DNA from: Amycolatopsis orientalis DSM 43388
Lineage (GTDB): Bacteria; Actinomycetota; Actinomycetes; Mycobacteriales; Pseudonocardiaceae
NCBI RefSeq assembly: GCF_000411975.1
Contig: NZ_ASXG01000004.1
Location: 1-63,134, forward strand
DNA: 63,134 nt
Direction: 5' to 3'
Below, one piece after another: positions 57,964-63,134 of the stretch. The notes below the pieces were generated by a model. The model saw only the letters and a program-made list of their open reading frames with translations. It searched no databases and was not told the origin of the DNA. Every line of letters starts with the position of its first letter. The first letter of the stretch is position 1. Both the position numbers and the translations under genes were made by a program.

Positions 57964-59420
57964 CGGGCGGTCGCTCCGTCGAGGTCGTAGCTGGAAAGGA
58001 AGGCGTCGATGTCGCCGAGCGCGCCGTCGAAGCCGTAATTGCGGAAGGCGTAGCCCTTCACCACGAACGGCGCGCCCGCGTAGAACATCTCGTATTGGTG
58101 GTGCCGCCCGGCGAATTCGCTGCCGACGACGTCCCAGGCGAGCTTGAACAGCTTCACCCGCTCCTCGGCGGGCGCGGACGGGCTGTAAATGTATTTGTCG
58201 ATATCGGCGCGGGTCTCCGGGTTCGTCAGGTCCGCGACGCTGGAGGGCACCTGCAACACCCCGCCGCCGACCAGGTCGCGCAGGATCGCCAGCAGCCGCG
58301 GGTACAGCTCGGCCTGCAGCCCCATCGCGCCGTAGACGGCGCGCGCACCAGGCCGCCACATGCCGTTCTCGTCCGGCTCCGCGGTGTATTCCGCCGCCAG
58401 CACCGCGGATTCCACAATGGACGCGAGACTCGCCAGCTCGCCGAGTTTCTCGACCACGCCGGGGAATTTGTCGACCCCGTTGACCGCGGCGACCTTGCGC
58501 GCGAGCCCGGCGATGAACTGCGTCTTCACCATGAACCGGATCTGCGCCTGCCAGTTGCCGAACACGTGCGCACCGGTGTCGAAGAACTGCCGCCGCAATC
58601 CCGCGACATCGCGGTAGACGAAGACTCGCTCCCACGGAACGAAGACGTCGTCGAATACCACCAGGGCATCGGTTTCGTCGTAGCGCGAGGTGAGCGGGTA
58701 GTCGTATTCGCTCGTGGCAGCCGGGGCGTACGGACGGCGGCAGTAGAGCTTAAGCCCCTCCGCGTCGACCGGAACCGCGAAGCCGAGCGCGAAATCCGCG
58801 TCCTCCGGTCCGAGCGGCTTGATGCAGGACACGAAAATCTCGTCGGCCACCGCGCCGCCGGTCGCCAGCATCTGCGCACCGCGGATCACGATGCCGTCCT
58901 CGCGCTCCTCCGCGACGCCCGCCTGGATCAGGTCGCCTTCCCAGGCGTGCGCGGTCGTCGCCCGCGACACCTGCGGCGGAATGATCGCGTAGGACACGTA
59001 CAGGTTCTCTTCCAGCACCCGCTTGTGGTACGCGGCGATGTTGGCGGAAAAGTCCCGCTCCCCTTGCGAAAATGCCTCCGGGTGTGCGGAAAACGCCGCG
59101 ACGAAAGCGCCGACGTGGTCCGGGCTGCGGCCGACCCAGCCGTGCGTGTGCCGCGCCCACGTCGTCGCCGCTTCGCGGTAGGCCTTCAGGTCTTCCCGGC
59201 TGCGCGGCGGCGTGAACAGGCGGTTGACCGCGGCCCCGGTCGCCGGGTCGGCGACCTGGATGCCGGTCTCGGGGTCGGCCGCGAGGTCGAACAGTTCCGC
59301 GATGGTCTTCGCGATCGGCGCGAACGCCGGGTGGTGGGCGACGTCCTCGACCGGCGCGCCGTCGAGGTAGATCCGCCGGGGGCCTTTCAGTGCGGCCAGA
59401 TAGTCGGCTCCGCTGCGCAT
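57960..59420 (-). CDS. HpaB-type FADH2-dependent monooxygenase
   Basis: 486-residue oxygenase of the 4-hydroxyphenylacetate 3-hydroxylase family, which hydroxylates aromatic or heteroaromatic substrates with FADH2 and O2. An N-terminal domain (MRSGADYLAALKGPRRIYLDG, 1-130) precedes the acyl-CoA-dehydrogenase-like core. Recognisable parts are VSYAIIPPQVSR, FDDVFVPWERVFVYRD and the helical C-domain. Its ATG shares a base with the DUF2848 stop (TGATG), and its own stop overlaps the cupin. The flavin reductase is in the same operon. The substrate is not necessarily a phenol, because the neighbourhood is rich in amidohydrolases. Confidence 0.88.
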   Translation of the reverse strand: MRSGADYLAALKGPRRIYLDGAPVEDVAHHPAFAPIAKTIAELFDLAADPETGIQVADPATGAAVNRLFTPPRSREDLKAYREAATTWARHTHGWVGRSPDHVGAFVAAFSAHPEAFSQGERDFSANIAAYHKRVLEENLYVSYAIIPPQVSRATTAHAWEGDLIQAGVAEEREDGIVIRGAQMLATGGAVADEIFVSCIKPLGPEDADFALGFAVPVDAEGLKLYCRRPYAPAATSEYDYPLTSRYDETDALVVFDDVFVPWERVFVYRDVAGLRRQFFDTGAHVFGNWQAQIRFMVKTQFIAGLARKVAAVNGVDKFPGVVEKLGELASLASIVESAVLAAEYTAEPDENGMWRPGARAVYGAMGLQAELYPRLLAILRDLVGGGVLQVPSSVADLTNPETRADIDKYIYSPSAPAEERVKLFKLAWDVVGSEFAGRHHQYEMFYAGAPFVVKGYAFRNYGFDGALGDIDAFLSSYDLDGATAR

Positions 59421-60079
59421 CACTCGCTCCTCTGTTTCGTTTCGTACGCGTGGGTCAGGGTCGGGCCGCCGGGCAGCTCCAGGTGGACGCGCCAGTACGC
59501 GCCGTAAGCGAATTCGCCGCCGAGCAGCGGCAGCGTGCCGCAGTACAGCGCGAAGTCGCCCTCGACCGGGCCGAGCCGGTCGAGCAGGTCCGCCGGATGC
59601 CGCAGCGCGGCCAGTTCCCCCTTCTGATACGGACATCCGTCCACACTGGAATCCGCGACGACGTGGTTCCAGTCCGGAATGGACACCCCGGGCCCGATCT
59701 CGGCGACCACCTCGCCCAGCGGCTTCGGACAGGCCGCTTTGGACAGGGCCACCCCGTCCCGCTCGAGATCGCGGTCGGTGTGATCGGACCCGACCCCGAG
59801 GAAATACCGCCCCTGATGCCGGATCAGCACCGGCTCGACCTCGCCGGACGTCCCCGGCGCGGACACCCCGACGACCGGCTCGGTGGTCAGCAATTCGGGG
59901 TCGAGATGGTAAAAGGCGGGCACCGATTCCGGCCTCGGCACGCCGATCGCCTCGAGTTCGGCGATGTGTTCCTCGACCGCGGCCTCGTCGCTTCCGGTGT
60001 ACCCGGCCACCACCAGCCGCGCCGGGGCGAACGCGAGTTCCTCCCCGGTTCCCGCGACGTGCAGGGCAATCGTGCTCAT
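59420..60079 (-). CDS. DUF2848 family protein
   Basis: 219-residue protein of DUF2848, a fumarylacetoacetase-like fold group of unknown function. ARLVVAGYTGSDEAAVEEHIAELEAIGVPRPESVPAFYHL is the family's N-terminal part. HQGRYFLGVGSDHTDRDLE and SKAACPKPL follow. It overlaps both neighbours (nitrilase stop by ATGA, monooxygenase start by one base). In actinobacteria and proteobacteria such proteins occur with amidases and oxygenases, so an intermediate-cleaving hydrolase is plausible. Confidence 0.82.
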   Translation of the reverse strand: MSTIALHVAGTGEELAFAPARLVVAGYTGSDEAAVEEHIAELEAIGVPRPESVPAFYHLDPELLTTEPVVGVSAPGTSGEVEPVLIRHQGRYFLGVGSDHTDRDLERDGVALSKAACPKPLGEVVAEIGPGVSIPDWNHVVADSSVDGCPYQKGELAALRHPADLLDRLGPVEGDFALYCGTLPLLGGEFAYGAYWRVHLELPGGPTLTHAYETKQRSE

Positions 60080-60888
60080 ACTCCCGCTCCCGTGAAGTCT
60101 GCTGTGGACACCGGCCACCGCCGGTCGGCCAGCACCGGGAATTCCGCCCGCACGGTGTCCACAATGGATTGGTCTATTTCGCAGCGCAGCACCTCTTCGC
60201 CGGTGCCCGCCTCGGCCAGCACCGCACCCCACGGATCGACGATCCGGCTGGTGCCGGCCAGCTCGACGCCGCCGTGCTGGGTCCCGGCCGCGTTCGCCGC
60301 GATCACCAGGACCTGTTCTTCCACCGCCCGGCACGAGGTGAACATCCGCCAGTGCTCGCGCCGCGCCGCCGGCCACGCCGCCGGAACCACGACTGTCTTC
60401 GCGCCGCGGTCCACGAGTCCGCGCCACAATTCGGGAAACCTGAGGTCGTAACAGGTCGTGGCCCCGATCGGCCCGAATTCCGTTTCCGCGACGCTGAGCG
60501 TTTCGCCCGGCGTAAGCAATTCCGCTTCCCGCGACGCATATCCGAACACGTGCACCTTGCGATAGGTGTGCGCGATCGTGCCGTCCGGGGCGAGCAGCAC
60601 CGCGGTGTTGAACAGCCGCCCGGCCTCGTCGCGCTCGACCAGGCTGCCCAGGTGCACGTGCGCACCCAGCCTCCGCGCCCACTCGCGTCCCGCCGCGACC
60701 GTCGGCCCGTCGAGCGATTCCGCTTCGCCTGGATACGCGTCGAACGAGAAATACCCGGCCGCCCACAACTCCGGCAGCACCACCAGATCGGCCCCGCGCG
60801 CCGACTCCACCAGCCGCCCGGCCCGCACCCGGCGGTCCGCAGCCGTCTCGTCCGGCGGGCTGGCCAGCTGCACCAGCGCGACTTTCAC
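60076..60888 (-). CDS. Nitrilase-superfamily carbon-nitrogen hydrolase
   Basis: 270-residue enzyme with the Glu-Lys-Cys triad E40 (LVVLPELWAAGYF), K111 (YRKVHVFG) and C146 (TTCYDLRFPELW). Length and motifs suit omega-amidase or N-carbamoyl-amide hydrolases rather than true nitrilases. The GTG at 60888 overlaps the GntR stop (GTGA) and the gene end overlaps DUF2848. It would release ammonia from an amide intermediate. The exact substrate is unknown. Confidence 0.87.
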   Translation of the reverse strand: MKVALVQLASPPDETAADRRVRAGRLVESARGADLVVLPELWAAGYFSFDAYPGEAESLDGPTVAAGREWARRLGAHVHLGSLVERDEAGRLFNTAVLLAPDGTIAHTYRKVHVFGYASREAELLTPGETLSVAETEFGPIGATTCYDLRFPELWRGLVDRGAKTVVVPAAWPAARREHWRMFTSCRAVEEQVLVIAANAAGTQHGGVELAGTSRIVDPWGAVLAEAGTGEEVLRCEIDQSIVDTVRAEFPVLADRRWPVSTADFTGAGV

Positions 60889-61544
60889 AGCCGCTCCCCG
60901 ACCCGCAGCGCCGTCATCGTGCTGGACAGGTGCTTCGCGAGCGCCTCCCCAGCCGCGGCCGGCTCGCCACCGCGCAACGCTTCGACAATCGCCGCGTGCT
61001 CCGCCAGCACCGTGCCCGCCCGGGTCTCGCTGCCCGCCACCGCGCGCAACCCCATCCGAACCTGCCGCTCCCGCAACGATTCGTAGAACTCGGCCAGCAC
61101 CGGATTGCCCGCCCGCCGCACGATCGCCCGGTGAAACGCGCGGTCGAACTCGATGAACCGCACCGGCTCGTCCACCACCTCGCGCTGCTTCGCGAGAAGA
61201 TCGTCCAGCTCGGCGAGGAAGCCTTCGTCGACGCGCTCGGCGAGCTTGCGGACGCACCAGTCCTCGACCAGCTCGCGCGCCTCCATCACCGCCCGCACCT
61301 CCGCGTCGGAGATCGGCGGCACGAACGCGCCCTTCTTCGGCACGATCTCGAGGAACCCTTCGGCCTCGAGCCGCAGCAGAGCCTCCCGCACCGGCGTCCG
61401 GGACGTCCCCGCCGCCTCGGCGACCTCCGATTCGGTCAGGAACGTCCCGCCGTCGCGGGGCAGCTCGGCGATGCGCTGCTTGAGGAACCGATAGGTGACG
61501 TCCTGCGCGGAGCCGGCCCGCCCAGCCTGTCGTACACTGCTCAT
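60885..61544 (-). CDS. GntR family regulator, FCD/VanR type
   Basis: 219-residue repressor with a winged helix-turn-helix (LTESEVAEAAGTSRTPVREALLRLEAEGFL, about 36-65) and an FCD effector domain with metal-site residues (EFDRAFHRAI, EHAAIVEAL). I start at the ATG at 61544; an upstream in-frame ATG at 61568 would overlap the operator. It is the first gene of the GntR-nitrilase-DUF2848-HpaB-cupin-reductase operon and is divergent from the amidohydrolase gene. The palindrome at 61551-61562 is its likely autoregulatory site. Confidence 0.87.
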   Translation of the reverse strand: MSSVRQAGRAGSAQDVTYRFLKQRIAELPRDGGTFLTESEVAEAAGTSRTPVREALLRLEAEGFLEIVPKKGAFVPPISDAEVRAVMEARELVEDWCVRKLAERVDEGFLAELDDLLAKQREVVDEPVRFIEFDRAFHRAIVRRAGNPVLAEFYESLRERQVRMGLRAVAGSETRAGTVLAEHAAIVEALRGGEPAAAGEALAKHLSSTMTALRVGERL

Positions 61545-61550
61545 GGACAA

Positions 61551-61562
61551 GATGTATACATC
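61551..61562. promoter_or_regulatory. GntR/FCD-type operator
   Basis: GATGTATACATC is a perfect 12-bp palindrome resembling the TGTATACA sites of FCD-type GntR regulators such as VanR. It abuts the gntR start and faces the divergent amidohydrolase promoter, so it may control both. Confidence 0.7.
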
Positions 61563-61766
61563 ACGCATGGCAGCCGGGCAAGGCTGGTTCGCCGAGGTTG
61601 AGCCGACGGCGGCCGTCGTCTCGCCGTTGCGGGTCCCTCGTCTTCACCCCCGGCGGACGTGGTCACCTCAGCCTCACCAGCTAGCCGGAAAGTGCCTTCT
61701 TGGCACCATGATCACCGCCGCTTACGGTTCCGGAGTCGCTCTCGCACCACCTGCCAGGAGCCCTCC

Positions 61767-62942
61767 GTGAACCACTTCGTCATCGCCGGCGCCCGCGTCT
61801 TCGACGGCGAGACCTCGCTCGGAATCGTGGACGTGGAAGTCGCCGACGGGAAAATCGCCGGCGTCGGCGAGCGGCCCGAGGGCGCCGACCTCGTCGACGG
61901 GTCCGGGGCGACCCTGCTGCCCGGCCTCATCGACGCGCACACGCACACCGACGCGGAGGCGCTGCGGCAAGCGTTGACGTTTGGCGTCACCACCGAATTC
62001 GACATGCTCTCGATGCCGCAGCAGATGATCCCGTTGCGCCGCAAGGCCGCCGCCTCGAACGACCTCGCCGACGTCCGTTCCCCGTCGATCGGGCTCACTC
62101 CCGCCGGCGGACATCCGCAGCAGCTGAGAAAAGGCGAAGGCGACCCGCCCTGGCCGACCGCCGCGAGCCGGGAGGAGGTAGCGGCCTTTGTCGAGGACCG
62201 GATCGCCGAGGGAGCCGACTATCTGAAAGTCCTGGTGGAGGACGGTCGGCTGTTCGGGAGCGCTCCTCTGCCGCGCCTCGCTCCCGAACTGGTCGCCGCG
62301 ACGGTCCGCGAAAGCCACCGGCGCGGGAAGATGGTGCTGGCGCACGCGATGACTGTGGAGACTGCCGAGCAGGTCGTCGACGCTGGAGTGGACGGTCTGA
62401 CGCATCTCTTCTTCGATCGGCCGCACACCGCGGAGGTGGTCGGAAAGATCGCTGCTGCCGATACGTTCGTCATTCCCACGCTGACGGTGATCGCATCGAT
62501 CACCGGCGAGCCCGCCGGCCGCCGGCTCGCCGAGGACCGGCGGGTCCGCCCCAAGCTGGCCGCGGAATGGCGGGAGAACCTGTCCGGCGCGATGGCGACC
62601 ATCCCGCGCGAGCACTTCGGCTACGCGCTGGAAACGCTGTCCGCGCTGAAAGAAGCCGGAGTCGACGTCTTGGCGGGCACGGACGCGGCGCACCTCGGCG
62701 CGCCGGGAATGGCCCACGGCGCCAGCCTGCACGACGAACTCCGCCTGCTGACGACCGCGGGCTTCACCCCGACGGAAGCCTTGCGGGCAGCGACTTCCGT
62801 CCCGGCCCGGCGCTTCGGACTGGCCGACCGCGGCCGGATCAAGCCGGGCCTGCGCGCGGATCTCGTGCTGGTCGCCGGCGACCCGACGGTCACCATCGGG
62901 GACACTCTTTCGATCCGGCGCGTGTGGCGGAACGGATCCTGA
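61767..62942 (+). CDS. Metal-dependent amidohydrolase (imidazolonepropionase/prolidase-like)
   Basis: 391-residue amidohydrolase-superfamily enzyme. Metal ligands are in GLIDAHTHTD (near 52-61), a Lys in YLKVLVEDG (near 154), His in VLAHAMTVE and THLFFD, and Asp in AGTDAAHLG. The final LADRGRIKPGLRADLVLVAGDP is the family's C-terminal beta part. The GTG at 61767 follows AGGAG by 6 nt. Divergent from gntR with an operator in between. It could open a cyclic amide or hydrolyse an acyl-amine in the cluster's pathway. The substrate is not predictable. Confidence 0.85.
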   Translation: MNHFVIAGARVFDGETSLGIVDVEVADGKIAGVGERPEGADLVDGSGATLLPGLIDAHTHTDAEALRQALTFGVTTEFDMLSMPQQMIPLRRKAAASNDLADVRSPSIGLTPAGGHPQQLRKGEGDPPWPTAASREEVAAFVEDRIAEGADYLKVLVEDGRLFGSAPLPRLAPELVAATVRESHRRGKMVLAHAMTVETAEQVVDAGVDGLTHLFFDRPHTAEVVGKIAAADTFVIPTLTVIASITGEPAGRRLAEDRRVRPKLAAEWRENLSGAMATIPREHFGYALETLSALKEAGVDVLAGTDAAHLGAPGMAHGASLHDELRLLTTAGFTPTEALRAATSVPARRFGLADRGRIKPGLRADLVLVAGDPTVTIGDTLSIRRVWRNGS

Positions 62943-63134
62943 GGCGCGTCATCCCGCTGGTGCCGGACGCGGCAGCTGCGGTCCACGCGCAGCCCTGGGG
63001 CCCACTGTGCGGGTGGACTCTTCCCCCTCGCCCGGGTGAATTTCCGCCCGCCCCGACCAGGACGGGCGGGTTAATACTCCAGCTGTAGTTCGTGATCGGG
63101 TGCTGGTTGTTGGTGTCGCTGCTGGTAGTGGCTT
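62943..63134. other. Contig tail without recognisable gene
   Basis: 192 bp after the amidohydrolase. The last 45 bases are unusually T/G-rich (GGTGCTGGTTGTTGGTG and similar), unlike the rest of the window. No gene, tRNA or adapter match was recognised. Confidence 0.5.

Noticed and set aside
1..63134. tRNA/rRNA genes, CRISPR arrays, integrases, insertion sequences, replication origin
   Set aside because: None could be recognised by reading both strands. The scattered DnaA-box-like words are too dispersed for an origin.

Overview
The window looks like part of a draft-genome contig from a high-GC actinomycete, most likely Amycolatopsis or a close Pseudonocardiaceae relative. This rests on the GC-saturated third codon positions, on frequent GTG starts and ATGA/GTGA-coupled operons, on the recurring CCACTGTGGACAG-type word, and on an NDMA-dependent methanol dehydrogenase very like the one I know from Amycolatopsis. 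No rRNA, tRNA, CRISPR array, integrase or transposase was recognised. The first 14 bases match the 3' end of the Illumina adapter, so the left edge is an assembly end. At least one nearby frameshift may therefore be an assembly artefact.

Layout. 1-6.0 kb: a GH18 chitinase with a DasR-like site, a decayed MFS gene, two coupled SDR genes behind a TetR-type palindrome, and a fatty acid desaturase with a suspicious 5' frame. 6.0-11.4 kb: a sulfonate/taurine-type ABC transporter divergent from a CitA/CitB-type two-component system. 11.5-13.0 kb: a phosphoesterase and a DUF4235 membrane protein. 13.4-22.2 kb: a carbohydrate regulon made of a secreted sialidase-fold hydrolase with a ricin-type lectin domain, a GH2 glycosidase, a complete sugar ABC importer and its LacI regulator. 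Paired LacI-type operators of the same kind lie before the secreted enzyme and before the regulator/transporter.

22.2-34.5 kb is the most interesting block. It contains a NiCoT nickel/cobalt permease, NDMA-dependent methanol dehydrogenase (mno), a His-tailed MoxR ATPase, a His-rich VWA protein, a probable mycofactocin methyltransferase (mftM), a GPR1/FUN34/YaaH channel, an MnoSR-like two-component system, a second iron-type alcohol dehydrogenase, a GAF-domain regulator and a DUF779 protein. Both divergent promoters of the block carry the same long palindrome built on ACCTGTCCG-NN-CGGACAGGT. This suggests one regulon that joins alcohol oxidation, cofactor decoration and possibly metal loading of the enzyme.

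34.6-45 kb holds housekeeping and accessory genes: a VOC protein, two GNATs further apart, an antiporter with a ParB-fold partner, a NarL-type two-component system next to an FtsX/LolD-type exporter, a DHA2 MFS pump, and a copper-type operator (CsoR box) before an uncharacterised HRHP-motif protein. 45.1-50.0 kb is an xdhABC xanthine dehydrogenase operon. 50-53.6 kb has an Eis-like acetyltransferase, a local tandem duplication, and a TetR/AtzE-type amidase/AtzG-like operon divergent from a metallo-beta-lactamase-fold hydrolase. 54.8-62.9 kb is a catabolic cluster: an HpaB-type flavin monooxygenase and its reductase, a cupin, DUF2848, a nitrilase-fold amidase, an isochorismatase-fold hydrolase, an MHS-family transporter, a GntR regulator and a divergent amidohydrolase. 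The number of C-N hydrolases suggests degradation of a nitrogen heterocycle or amide, but the substrate cannot be read from sequence.
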